A stretch of DNA of 64,000 nt from Deroplatys truncata (taxonomy: Eukaryota; Arthropoda; Insecta; Mantodea; Mantidae), in contig CM060988.1 of NCBI GenBank assembly GCA_030765065.1, positions 198,646,565-198,710,564 of the forward strand, in the 5' to 3' direction. Shown here one piece after another: positions 52,797-64,000 of this stretch. The notes under the pieces are model-generated. The model did no database searches. It worked only from the letters and a program-made list of their open reading frames with translations, and had not been told where the DNA came from. Numbering within the stretch: position 1 is the first letter of the stretch; each line of letters opens with the position of its first letter. The translations under genes and the position numbers were made by a program.

Positions 52797-53425
52797 TGAC
52801 AGGTTCTCTCCAAAATGTTCCACAAGAATACTCCATGATACACAGTCCAGTATCTATTGCAGCACGCATCACCTAAAGTGGAAATGGAGTTGTTACTTTC
52901 ACTGATGATGGCTTTAGAATTTTGACCAGATCCTTTTCTCCAAAACTTTCCACAAATAGTAGTCCAGGTGATACAGTCCGGACACTCGCCTTTAGTGGAA
53001 ATGGGCCTGCTGCCTTCACCGATGATGACTTGAGTAGAACCTCTTCTCTAAAATGTTCCATAACTGATAGCCCAGGACATTCGTCTACTGCCTTCTAGTG
53101 AGACTGGAGTTGCTGCTTTCACTTACAGTGGTTTTTGAAACTTTGCCAGGCGTTCTGCTGCAAAATATTCCTCAATGAATAGTCCAGGAGATACAGTCCA
53201 GCCACTTATCTATTGCAGTACGCAGGACCCCTATTGGAACTGCGGTTGCTGCCTTCAATGAAAAGAGCTTTGGATCTTGCCCATGCCCTCTGCTCCAAAA
53301 TTTTTCTCGCGGAATACTCCAGGAGATACAGTCCAGCCACTTGTCTATTGGAACTGGGGTTGCTGCCTTCACTTAAAAGGATTTTTGGAACTTGACCAGG
53401 CACTCTCTCCAAAATGTTCAAGTTA
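52797..53425. repeat. Imperfect tandem repeat, six units of about 110-134 bp
   Basis: A block CTCTGCTCCAAAATGTTCC-like recurs at 52802, 52931, 53041, 53152, 53286 and 53402. It is accompanied by ACTCCAGGAGATACAGTCCA and GGAACTGGGGTTGCTGCCTT text. It begins exactly where the right inverted repeat ends (52796). Open frames on - (GQVPKILLSEGSNPS) are repeat artefacts. Confidence 0.85.
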
Positions 53426-53469
53426 TACCCAATATATTAAAGTTCGGGCATATTACCTGCGACTGCAGT

Positions 53470-53760
53470 GTCGTCCTCCGTGGTGTAGTGGTTACCATGC
53501 TAGTCTTTAGTTCCCAAGGTCGCGGGTTCAAATCCGGCGGAGGACAATGGATTTTTCGGGCGTAAAAATCGTTAGCATGGCTTCCTTCGGAAAGAAATAA
53601 AGCCGATGGTCCCGTGTCGTAGATTTACGGCACGTAAAAGAACCTTAAGCCTGATAAAGAGGCTTCTGAGCAAAATTTTGGGTCTTCCATGCATAATATA
53701 GAATGGGACGCTAAGAACCACAGCAGTTAAAGAGCGTCCATAAATAAGACACAATTTTAA
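53470..53760 (+). mobile_element. tRNA-derived SINE, copy 8
   Basis: Full-length: head TCCTCCGTGGTGTAGTGGTT, box B GGGTTCAAATCC, conserved body, tail ATAAATAAGACACAATTTTA. A possible duplication gactgcagt / ggctgcagt flanks it loosely (53461 and about 53768). Confidence 0.9.
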
Positions 53761-54340
53761 TTGTTCCGGCTGCAGTAAACTGTAACAGGTTGAGCTCCAG
53801 CCAGAGGTAGCTCCAGCTGAAGTTCTTCGATGGACTGAAGTCCGTCCAACGCTAATTTGAGCCCATCCTTAACCCTCCGGGTTAAAGACGAATGTTGAAT
53901 GAATTTTTACTATGTACTAGTACAACCTGCACTTTCTCTCGCGTTGTTGCGCTAAAAGAGGGGGTTCTATCTCTCTCACGGTCTGCAGGGTTTAAAAGTG
54001 CAAGAATTGATTCATCTTCCTTATGTTTGTATGGTTTCCATGGCAAGATGTACACGAAGAAGAAATATTGTCATAACCTCTAAAATACTCATCCTATCAA
54101 AATGTAAATAAGAAAGCCTGTCAGAAATATTACATGCATAAAGCTTACGTTTTTCTATGAACTCAATAATAAGGGAGATAATTGTTTGTTCGTGGTTTTT
54201 TTTTTTTTTTTGCGCACCAATAGAATCCCCTTTTGCGGCAAGCAATTACTTTGTAGGGGGACCTGTATATTACATACAAAGTTTCATAACGATCTGTTGG
54301 GTCATTCTTGAGGGAAAGACCAGAGAGACAAAAACAAATT
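53761..54340. other. No gene seen
   Basis: Unique-looking sequence with a T run at 54189-54211. Confidence 0.35.
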
Positions 54341-54344
54341 CTCC

Positions 54345-54445
54345 CTCGACTGAATCTGCGGCCGAGTGGACAGCGTTCTGCTTTTCCAAACCAGAGATAC
54401 GGGTTCGATTTTCGGTTAGGGCGGGAAAGTTTTTGTCTAACTAAA
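54345..54445 (+). mobile_element. tRNA-like head of another SINE
   Basis: GCGGCCGAGTGGACAGCGTT (box A-like, as in Ser/Leu tRNAs) is followed 45 bp later by ACGGGTTCGATTTTCGG (box B). The body after it is short. It does not fold as a normal tRNA by eye, so it is probably a tRNA-derived repeat rather than a functional gene. Confidence 0.45.
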
Positions 54446-54544
54446 ATCGTTTTCTACGCTTCTCAGAGCCTGGAAGTATGTGCCTTGTAGTGAAAGCGAG
54501 TTGTTGCATGGCGAACATAATTATAATAACAATAACAATAATAA

Positions 54545-55190
54545 CAATAATAATGATAGCCGGCGGAGTCGGATATTCATAGCCCCTTAACATCATGCGC
54601 ATAGACCTTTCATGTAAATTATAATTACAATAACCACATACCTTCGTCATAGAAAATGTTGGAAATGATTTCCACACGTTTTTCACAAGAAACTTTGCGT
54701 AACCACCTTATTTCCACGGCCATGTAAATAAAACCATGCTTCGTCCATAAAAGCAAATGAAACGTTGCTCACTAGAGCAACCATTAACATTATCCAACCA
54801 TTAACATTACTTTCATAAATTAACTCTACTCACATTATCGCGTGGTCGCAGTTCCTGAACTACACTTATATTATATATAGGATTTTAATTTTAAAAGTTT
54901 AATGGCCTTCCAAGCCGAAGTTTGCGAAATTCCTGATTCCTTTCTCAGATATTTCTTTAGATTTCGTTCTAACTTTCCTCCAATGTCATCGAGCTTTTTC
55001 TGTGTAAGTGGGATTTACTTTCGGTTTCTCAACAAGAATAGATCACATTTAACTAAATATATTCAGAAGGTTACGAGCCGTTTCTCTGTGAGGCGCACGA
55101 ACAGCACGGAATCTGTCTCACTTCTCTACAAGAGTTTGTTATCACATAGGAATCATGCATGAAGATTCTGTGTGCTGACATTATAACAAC
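54545..55190 (+). repeat. Dispersed repeat, inverted partner of 24654-25420
   Basis: See the partner entry. The right end of this copy contains the first unit of the ~84-bp array. Confidence 0.75.
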
Positions 55191-57375
55191 AGGGAATCTG
55201 TCTCACTTCTCTACAAGAGTTTGTTGTCACATAGGAATTATACATGAAGATTCTGTGTGCTGGCATTATAACAGGGAATCTGTCTCACTTCTCTACAAGA
55301 GTTTGTTATCACATAGGAATCATGCATGAAGATTCAGTGTGCTGGCATTATAACAGCAGAGAATTTGTCTCACTTCTCTACAAGAGTTTGTTGTCACATA
55401 GGAATCATACATGAAGATTCTGTGTGCTGGCAGTATAACAACAGGGAATCTGTCTCACTTCTCTACAAGAGTTTGTTGTCACATAGGAACCATACATGAA
55501 GATTCTGTGTGCTGGCAGTATAACAACAGGGAATCTGTCTCACTTCTCTACAACAGTTTGTTGTCACATAGGAACCATACATGAAGATTCTGTGTGCTGG
55601 CAGTATAACAACAGGGAATCTGTCTCAGATCTCTACAAGAGTTTGTTATCACATAGGAATCATACATGAAGATTCTGTGTGCTGGCATTATAACAACAGG
55701 GAATCTGTCTCACTTCTCTACAAGAGTTTGTTGTCACATAGGAATCATACATGAAGATTCGGTGTGTTGACATTATAAGAACAGGGAATCTGTCTCGCTT
55801 CTCTACAAGAGATTGTAGTCGCATAGGAATCACACATGAAGATTCTGTGTCCTGGTATTATAACAGCAGGGAATCTGTCTCACTTCTCTACAAGAGTTTG
55901 TTGTCACATAGGAATCATACATGAAGATTCCGTGTGCTACCATTATTACAACAGGGAATCTGTCTCACTTCTCCACAAGAGTTTGTTGTCACATAGGAAT
56001 TATACATGAAGATTCTGTGTGCTGGCATTATAACAACATGGAATCTGTCTCTCTTCTCTACAAGAGATTGTTGTCACATAGGAATCATACATGAAGATTG
56101 TGTGTGCTGGCATTATAACAGTAGGGAATCTGTCTCACTTCTCTAAAAGAGTTTGTTGTCACATAGGAATTATACATGAAGATTGTGTGTGCCGGCATTA
56201 TAACAACAGGGAATCTGTTTCGCTTCTCTACAAGGGTTTGCTGTCACATAGGAATCATACATGAAGATTCTGTGTGCTGGCATTATAAGAACAGGGAATC
56301 TGTCTCGCTTCTCTACAAGAGATTGTTGTCGCATAGGAAGCACACATGAAGATTCTGTGTGCTGGCATTATAACAGTAGGGAATCTGTCTCACTTCTCTA
56401 CAAGAGTTGGTTTGTCACATAGGAATCACACATGAAGATTCTGTGTGCTGGCATTATAACAGTAGGGAATCTGTCTCACTTCTCTACAAGAGTTTGTTGT
56501 CACATAGGAATCACACATGAAGATTCTGTGTGCTGGCATTATAACAGTGGGGAATGTCTCACTTCTCTACAAGAGTTTGTTGTCACATAGGAATTATACA
56601 TGAGATTGTGTGTGCTGGCATTATAACAGGGAATCTGTATCGCTTCTCTACAAGAGTTTGCTGTCACATAGGAATCATACATGAAGATTCTGTGTGTTGA
56701 CATTATAACAGCCGGGAATCCGTCTCACTTCTCTACAAGAGTTTGTTTGTCACATAGGAGTCATACATGAAGATTCTGTGTGCTGGTATTATAACAGCAG
56801 GGAATCTGTCTCACTTCTCTACAAGAGTTTGTTGTCACATAGGAATCACACATGAAGATTCTGTATGTTGGCATTATAACAGTGGGGAATCTGCCTCGCT
56901 TCTCTACAAGAGTTTGTTGTCACATAGGAATTATGCGTGAAGATTGTGTGTGCTGCCATTATAACAGGGAATCTGTCTCGCTTCTCTACAAGAGTTTGTT
57001 GTCACATAGGAATCATACATGAAGATTCTGTGTGCTGGCATTATAACAGTGGGAAATATATCTCACTTCTCTACAAGAGTTAGTTGTCACATAGGAATCA
57101 CACATGAAGATTCTGTGTGCTGGCATTATAACAGTGGGAAATCTGTCTCGCTTCTCTACAAGAGTTTGTTGTCACATAGGAATTATACATGAAGATTGTG
57201 TGTGCTGCCATTATAACAGGGAATCTGTCTCGCTTCTCTACAAGAGTTTGTTGTCACATAGGAATCATACATGAAGATTCTGTGTGCTGGCATTATAACA
57301 GTGGGAAATATATCTCACTTCTCTACAAGAGTTAGTTGTCACATAGGAATCACACATGAAGATTCAGTGTGCTAA
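55080..57375. repeat. About 84-bp satellite, roughly 27 units
   Basis: The unit GGGAATCTGTCTCACTTCTC, TACAAGAGTTTGTTGTCACA, TAGGAATCATACATGAAGAT, TCTGTGTGCTGGCATTATAA, CA(ACA) repeats with 80-87 bp period. Some blocks recur at about 247 bp (around 56993 and 57240). Non-coding. Confidence 0.95.
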
Positions 57376-60260
57376 AATATATAGACCTTTTGTCATTATA
57401 ACTGCACTAACACACTCTGAAACACGTTGTCTCTCAAAGTAAGTAGCAGTCTCTGTACAAATACCTAGCATCAACTAATTATCCGGCATGCCGAGAGAAG
57501 GGAAAGCGGAGAAGGAACAGAAGCGATTAGAAACAACGCAATGCAGGGCAAGCAGTTCCCCATGATAACGGCCACGCATCCTAACGAACGCTCTGTGATG
57601 TAATGTGAAACTGCGATAAAACAAAGACAACTAAAAAAACTACAGGTAAAATAGTTCTTTTTTCATGCAAAAGCGTCAGCTATGGCCTAAAGTTAAGTAG
57701 AATTTTACAAATGAAACAAGAACAGGAATACTCCCTGTAATATAAGTATTGACGACAGTTAAATCTTGTTCAAGAAAACAATGCTTAAACTCAATTTTAT
57801 GTAGTGAAAGTAGTCCGTCATTTGTTTTCGACTGTGGAAGAATCAAAACAAAATGGCAGCTTTAAGGCATGGTCAGTTGCCAAACATGTAATTAATTTAA
57901 TGGTAATTAAATTTTGTTTTACACGTGTTGTATGTAGACTATGGCATTGAATTTTTCTGTCTGATTCTACCTTTCCAAAATTTAATTAGTTTCTTTTAAA
58001 CACAATTTTATTCTTCCAAAGATGTTGTACATGTATTAAAGTAATAGTTTATATTTATTTATGAGTTTAGGTATTGTTTCATAATTCAACAGTTGGTACT
58101 CATGGTACGAAATGCCGCATTGTAGTGATTAGTTTTTAAATAGAATGTAGTATAAATTAATATTATTGTTTATATTTTATAATAACGGTTTTTTACCTAT
58201 ATTGATTTTATTCGTGAAAGTAGTCATAACAGATATTACTCCAAGTTTATCAGTATCATAAACGAAAAAAATCTTGTGATATTACCTATAATTATGTTTT
58301 ATCCACGTTCAGAGAGGTTAATTCCATTAAGTACGGGATAATCTTCCGTGACGAGGACTCCTTTAATATACAGAAAGTTTGTGCCAAAAGGAAGCGCAGT
58401 TCATCTGCAAGTAACTCAATCGATCACCGTCGCTGTGAACGAACTCCGTGCATGTTAACTCTCGATTCTTTGAAACGTTTGTTCTTCTCGCTGTTCTGGA
58501 GATTCAGGTCAAGTCGTTTCTTTGTATTTCCTTCACGCCAACCCAAGACGGACTGCCATAACCTCTCATTCCTCAATTACACACGACTTCTCACAAATGC
58601 ACCAACTTCACGGTAACTTAACCTATTTACTATCTGAGTACTGTATTTATTTCATCCATTAAAATACTATATATGTTATAAGGCACGTCAATAAACAACA
58701 AAATACAGGTATACTTAAGACAAAATTAGTATAAAATATACAAACATAGGATATACCAATGAAACACATAAAATACAACATGTACAGTTTTAAAGTTACA
58801 ATTTACACTACTGCCTTTTTAAAAAAAATTGTCTACAATAGAATTTGTAAGAAAATGCTTTTAAAATGTTTGACATTTACTCTTCTTTATGTACTGAGGT
58901 ATTTTATTGTATAGATGGAGACCAGCATATGTAAAGCTATTTTCTTGCAGTTTACTTCTGTGTCAATTTATGAATAGATTGTTCTTGTTTAGTATTGTGT
59001 GAATGTACTTATACATTTGTTTTAAGGAGCTTTACTATAGATAAGTGTTTATGTACAAAGATGTATGTCAACGTCAAAATATTTATTTGTTTAAAATATG
59101 ACTTAGAGCTAGTCTTTTTTATACCTAGATTTGCTATAATTTGTATTACTCTCTTTGCATTCTGTGCATCTTTGTACTATTTTTAATTGCCCCAGAAGAT
59201 AATAAATTATCAGTATATGCAAAATAGACTCATCTAAGGATATTTACATTTGACAGAAATTACGAGGTAACACATGTTACAAAATATTTTAGTCACGTTA
59301 TCGATACGCATTTCCCAAGTCTTTTATCCAGTAACAAACACAGGAATTCTTATCTTTATATATAATTTACTCATCTTGCCCAGAATCATTCTTGGATTAT
59401 GCTAAGGTTTATTATGGAAACTTAAAGCTGCTGTTCTCTTTTTACTTAAAAGTAATAGATTAGCACTGAATCAATTTTGAATGCTTTTAAAATGCTATCT
59501 ATATGCTAGTTGTGTTATTTTTCATTTATCCCTGTAACAAAAATGGTGGAATCATCCGCAAAAACTGTTATATTCACACCTTTCGAATTATTAGCGTTTT
59601 CTGCGAAAATATCATGCACATGCTACAAATAATAAGGGTGGAAGAAGAGATTCTTGGAGTAAATATCAGGAATATCATGGGACTAAAGGACCTGGGGTGA
59701 CCTCTGTACAATTACTTCATAGAGAGTAACAAAGGAAAATCGTCGCCCGAGATTGAAAAGACATTCAAGTGTTCCCTACTGCTTACCTATAGTAGGTAGA
59801 ACAAGGTATTGCAATTCACCCAAAACTTCTATAGCAACATTTCACCAGAAATGCATGTTTTGAGGTCCCTGTATGAATGAATAGACAAACAGTGCATCTG
59901 GCATTTTTATGTGAATTCTACAGCACTTTACCAGAAAAATGTTAACTTCTATACACTTCGGAGTAGAGAGATAAGCTTTAGATCATCTTTAAGGGGAAGT
60001 TTTATTTTACAAACTGGAAATACTGTTAAGAATGGCAGCTACTGTGTGCTCAAGTCACGTGGTTTCCTTTTATGCGAATGTACGCGAATTTGTTTTTTCC
60101 ATTTTTGCTTTGATGAGTTTTTTCTATGAATGATATTTTCTGCTATAAATGACCTGTTTGCTCAGAAAATGTTGAATTAAATGTTATAATGATAAAAAAT
60201 AACCTGTAAGTGGTGTTGTGAACCTACTTTGGCGTTAATAACATGCTTGGTTATTTAAAA
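57376..60260. other. Intergenic or intron 1; small GC-raised island at 58320-58640
   Basis: Mostly AT-rich with no gene. 58320-58640 is richer in GC and CG dinucleotides than its surroundings and could be a 5' UTR or promoter, but no ATG exon for alpha-tubulin was found in it. 57560-57610 resembles 25348-25390. Confidence 0.3.
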
Positions 60261-60261
60261 A

Positions 60262-61095
60262 ACTCTTGTGTTACACTCACATGACTTTCTCTACTCTTGT
60301 ACAAACTATTTTTACAAACGCCTATTCTCCATATGCTTCATTTTAATCGAGATGTTAATCTTATTACTAATTTTCTTGTAGATGCAAGGGGAATATGGTA
60401 GGCTTTAAGCTATTGTCAAATATTTTAAGAGCTGTTTGCTATGTGGAGTATTCCATTCTCTTTGCATTGTCAGGACAAAAAAATGAATAACGAATTTCCA
60501 TTTGAGAAGAAGTATAAGTATTGGAAAATTTAAAGGAATAACAAGTAATATCTCGAAAATGGTTCACTCAACAAAAAAATGTATATGACATAAATTGTGT
60601 ATTTTAAGGCGATCTACATTTTTTGTGTACTAAAATTTTGTCTATCTCTTATGGTTTACCAGTTATGCAAAAGTCGTTCACAATGAAGAATACTTTTGGA
60701 GACATTCCCAGAAAATTCGAGATATGCATTTCATTTGTCATAAAAATATCTTAAACATATGATATTTTAATCAAAATCGTTAGAGTCAGTTTTGAGAAAA
60801 CTAAAATTTTCGAAAAATGTTCCATGTAAAGGGTAATCTGGGGTGGGGGGATTTTCTTGAAAACCTTTGTGTTGTATCTCTGGAAGATACTGAACCTAAA
60901 TACCAAGTTTGGTGTTTATCCGATTGTTCGTTTCTGAGTTATGCTGTTCACAGACACACACACGGACATGTTTCCAAAAATGCTTTTTTGGACTCAGGGG
61001 GTCTCAAAACATATATTTCCGGTGAAATCTCGGTATCGAATTTTTGGGTGGAATACAATACTTCCCCTACTTACTATACGTAGTAGAGAAAGTAA
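60262..61095 (-). repeat. Dispersed family B repeat, copy 6 (near full length)
   Basis: In reverse orientation it runs from the CTACTACGTATAGTAAGTAG end (about 61090) to GAGAAAGTCATGTGAGTGTA (about 60270). On + it yields an 88-codon frame with GWGDFLENLCVVSLEDTEPK then YQVWCLSDCSFLSYAVH, a peptide recurring with changes at 62346-62080 (GDFLENLRVASLEGTELKYQ). I regard it as a repeat artefact. Confidence 0.8.
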
Positions 61096-62085
61096 GAATG
61101 CATTGCTGAAAAGTTGTAATCAAAAGATATAATTAAGAAAATAATCCTATCTCCCTTAATAAACAAACTTATTCTACAAAAGTAGACCATTGAATTTAGA
61201 AGTACCTTACTCACGTCCCACAAACATTTCAGTCTGATATGTTAAACATAATGACTCATGAATTTAGCAGATTTAACATTGGTGATATAGGACTTTTAAT
61301 CTACCTTTAGTGTGCTTCATCTTTATTAGTAAGCGTATACTATGTCGTGTCTTCTGTTGGATTCTGTTGGTAGCGCCACAACCCATGAGGTGCTGAAGCA
61401 ATGTACGTTTCATCGATTCTTTGACAATTTAAGCATAATGTCCCCTAATCTATACTCTCTGGTATTGATTAAGAAGGCCATGATGAAGAGAGGAACCCGG
61501 AAGCACCAACTGGGCATCGAGCGCTGACCTCAGTGTTGTTGCGTGCTGATGGGGGTTATCTGCTCATAGCCATTTGATATTCAAATCCTGCTCTACTTGC
61601 ACCTCAGTCGTATAAAAGCTGCTTTGGGCTGGTTCCGTATCTCATACTTTACACGGATCGTCAGAAAGGCGAGGCTGTGGATGAGACAATACTAGGGGAC
61701 TCCGCCCCGGAAACAGTCGTCTGATGTAACAGAGCGTGAAGGTCCCTCCTTCGACTTAAGAGATCTTATTGTCAGTTACGGTAGGGAGAAAATTATACAA
61801 TATGTCAGCGGTTCGAAAATTCGCCATGCAAATGTCATTAAAATTCATGTTTTTGTTCCTATGCGATCAAAAACAAATTAATTTAAAAATCTAATGTGTT
61901 GTATTTACATGACTAATCACTCTTCTACAAAATATTCTTCAAAAACTTATTCTTTTTTCAATTGTTTCGTTTATATAGCCCCCTTTAACTGCTTTCGTCA
62001 TATCGAGGGCTTTTACTTGAGAAAGAAGAAATGGTGTTATGTAAACTGAACTATAGGTTTTATCAGTTTTTACTCCCTTCTAGTC
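61096..62085. other. No gene seen; possible TATA promoter near 61608
   Basis: CAGTCGTATAAAAGCTGCTT with CTCATACTTTACACGG about 30 bp downstream resembles a TATA-initiator promoter, perhaps of an LTR. No coding frame follows clearly. Confidence 0.25.
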
Positions 62086-62089
62086 ACTT

Positions 62090-62912
62090 ATCGTAAGTAG
62101 GGGAAATATTGCATTCCATCCAAAATTTTGTAACCAAGATTTAACTGGAAATGCACGTTTTGAGGTCTCCTGCGTCCAAAAAAATAGAAAAAATTCCGCG
62201 CCTTCGTGCGCGCGCGTGTGTGTATGTGTATGATGTGTCTGTGAACAGCATATCTCAAAAACGCAACCGATTAAATACCAAACTTGGTATTTAAGTTCAG
62301 TACCTTCCAAAGATGCGACACGAAGATTTTCAAGAAAATCCCCCAATCATAAACTACATTTTACAGAAAGGTTTTTCATTTCTTTTATATTCTGAAAAAT
62401 GGCTCTAACGATTTTGATGAAAATACTAAATGTTTAAGATATTTGCGTGAGGAATAAAATGGATTTCTTTAATTTTCTGGAAATAGCCCGTGAAGTCGTC
62501 TTCATTCTGAATGAATCATTTATAACTTGTAAACCCTAAGAGATAGAAAAAACGTAGGTACTACACAAAATATGTAGATCTGGTTGACAATTATTGTTAA
62601 ATAAAAATGTTTGTGGCGTTAAGCATTTCATTCTTTATTATAGGTTTGAATTGTCAAATACTTCATAGTTTGTGAACTGCAAAATCGCTATTCGTTTTTT
62701 CTCCTGGCCATGCAAAGCAAACGGAATTTCAAAGGGGTCACATAGCAACCAGGTCATGACTATCGCTTAAGCCTTTTCCCCTTACACCTACAAGGAGATT
62801 TCTACAAATGTTTATCTCGATTAACATGAAATAGACAAAGAATGAGCTTCTGTAAGAACAGTTTGTTGAAGAGTGGACAGAGAAAGTAATGTGAACGTAA
62901 CACATAATAATC
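62090..62912 (+). repeat. Dispersed family B repeat, copy 7 (near full length)
   Basis: It starts GTAAGTAGGGGAAATATTGC and ends CAGAGAAAGTAATGTGAACG. It includes a GT/GC-rich run near 62210-62245 at the place where other copies have a CA-rich stretch. Confidence 0.8.
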
Positions 62913-62934
62913 TTTACTATACACGCACATTCAC

Positions 62935-63015
62935 TCCACATACGTAGTGTGTAGGAAATGGTTCGACTCCCAAGTATCGAACCAGGGACCTCTGAGTTGA
63001 CCACTCGCATCTAAA
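62935..63015 (-). mobile_element. tRNA-like sequence, probably SINE head
   Basis: On -: GATGCGAGTGGTCAACTCAG (box A-like) and CCCTGGTTCGATACTTGGG (box B). It directly follows a family B copy. The arms do not pair as a proper tRNA by eye. Confidence 0.4.
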
Positions 63016-63054
63016 AGCGTATTCTTCCATCTACTTCTTGTTGGCATTTACGCA

Positions 63055-63545
63055 TTTCGTTGTAATCATAAGGATTCAGTAGGCTAAAGCGATAGTCACA
63101 TTTTTAAAAAGCAGGTCGCTGAAATTGCATGCTCTTTGCATGACCACCAGAAAAAGTGTAAGTATTACCACACTAAAACCAATAACAAAGATTATCTCGG
63201 AAATGGTTAATGTCACAAACAAATTGAACATAAATTGTGGTTTTAAAGAGACCTGTCTGTCTCTTACTGTTTACCAATAAACAAATGTCATTCAGAATGA
63301 AAGGACTTCCCAGAACATTTGACATATACATCTTATTTGTCGTGCAAAAATCAAAATTGTGTGAAAATGTTGCTGTAAAGGGTAGTTTGGGGTGGGGGAA
63401 TTTTCTTGAAAATCTTCATGTAGCATCTTTGGAATTTAACCGACTTTTCGTTTCTTAGGTTATGGTGTTCACAGACACACGCACATTTTTCTTTTACATT
63501 CAAGGGACCTCAATACGTGTATTTGGAATTTTTGGCTGGATTGCG
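63055..63545 (-). repeat. Family B repeat, copy 8 (partial)
   Basis: Reverse orientation, with AAAGCGATAGTCACATTTTT, TCTTTGCATGACC and GTTTGGGGTGGGGGAATTTTC shared with copies 6 and 7. Confidence 0.7.
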
Positions 63546-64000
63546 ATCAAAATAAAGACACTGAACGAACGGAGGGGACACCCGAAACCAGGGCACCGCA
63601 CGCAGGCCATCTGACCCTTATAGGGACGGATGACGACGGGCGCGAGCATGGACGGAGTCCCTAATGTTTCCAGACTGTACGCATCCAGCACCCGAGTCTC
63701 CGAAAGCACCCGGAGGCGGGTCCTTCCCGGAGCGACGTCAAGAAGAAACCTTACAGAGCGCACAGCCGCAACCCGCCGAACACCGTCGCCTGGTCCTACA
63801 ACCCTGAAACAGATGATGGGCACGAAGATGAACCACCTACCGACCCGGGGAAACCACGAAAAACCCAAGCCCCTTCCTAAACCCAGGGTCAGAATGGCTC
63901 TCCAAAAGTGAGGGTTTCCCATGAGGCCAATACCTAGAGTCGCTTGCGCGAGGATGGAAGTGGATACGTCACTTACGCGCGTCATCACGAAAGGGCGACT
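63546..64000. other. Unrecognised GC-rich segment at the window edge
   Basis: GC content rises sharply. A 162-codon frame on - (63988-63500) and a 93-codon frame on + (63630-63911, rich in Arg/Thr/Pro) overlap. I recognise neither. The + strand is purine- and C-rich, as seen in the 5' region of some non-LTR elements, so a transposon start is possible. The feature continues outside the window. Confidence 0.3.

Noticed and set aside
53472..53545. Functional tRNA genes at the SINE heads and at 54345 and 62935
   Set aside because: Box A and box B are present but the acceptor and anticodon arms do not pair properly, and the heads continue into SINE bodies or repeats.
54825..54845. AT|GTGAGTAGAG on - as the donor of the alpha-tubulin ATG exon
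   Set aside because: The exon would end in AT and the exon 2 acceptor adds AGG, so no ATG is formed; shifting the acceptor to make ATG drops Arg2 and breaks the conserved MREC start.
60817..61083. 88-residue protein containing GWGDFLENL
   Set aside because: The peptide recurs in family B repeats with many changes and no common start or stop, so it is repeat sequence.

Overview
The window looks like nuclear DNA from an insect with a large, repeat-rich genome. The evidence is: two spliced genes with GT-AG introns of 2 to 12 kb, an AT-rich background, several clades of non-LTR retrotransposon, a Penelope element, Harbinger and other DNA transposons, a DUF4817-type pseudogene, and a tRNA-derived SINE family in eight copies, five of them with clear target-site duplications. 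The mix suggests a polyneopteran (cockroach, termite, stick-insect or cricket grade), but that is inference. There is nothing prokaryotic here.

Two host genes are supported. On the + strand, a C2H2 zinc-finger gene ends at 8287: an 11-finger terminal exon (7048-8287) and a probable 41-nt upstream exon (581-621) whose splice phase fits it. On the - strand, an alpha-tubulin gene is complete except for its ATG exon: exon 2 (50803-50581), exon 3 (48665-48364), exon 4 (36865-36435) and exon 5 (29849-29453). The joined frame is intact, codes residues 2-451, and ends in a C-terminal tyrosine.

Layout. 1-8.3 kb: zinc-finger gene; its intron holds a 50-bp minisatellite, a DDE-type DNA transposon with inverted ends, and three SINEs. 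8.3-10.4 kb: a LINE with 12-bp target-site duplications inside decayed extra zinc fingers. 11-29 kb: transposon graveyard (Penelope element with an inverted partial copy, two RT/RNase H LINEs, another RT fragment, a 997-bp tandem duplication). 29.4-50.8 kb: alpha-tubulin, with introns filled by a Jockey-like LINE carrying a probable solo LTR, a DUF4817 pseudogene, a Harbinger remnant with a TIR element inserted in its terminus, and about 5.2 kb of 53-bp minisatellite. 50.8-64 kb: upstream or intron 1, with tandem arrays, inverted repeats, SINEs and copies of a ~0.85-kb dispersed repeat.

The most unusual result is that the tubulin introns contain tandem arrays made from the gene's own exon edges. 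The ~98-copy 53-bp minisatellite is the last 11 codons of exon 3 plus its splice donor and 20 intron bases. Six ~140-166-bp units beside exon 2 are copies of the end of exon 2 plus its donor. Beside exon 5 there are decayed copies of its 5' edge with the acceptor region. I know of no described system of this kind; it may reflect a replication or repair process that repeatedly amplifies exon-intron junctions of a highly expressed gene.
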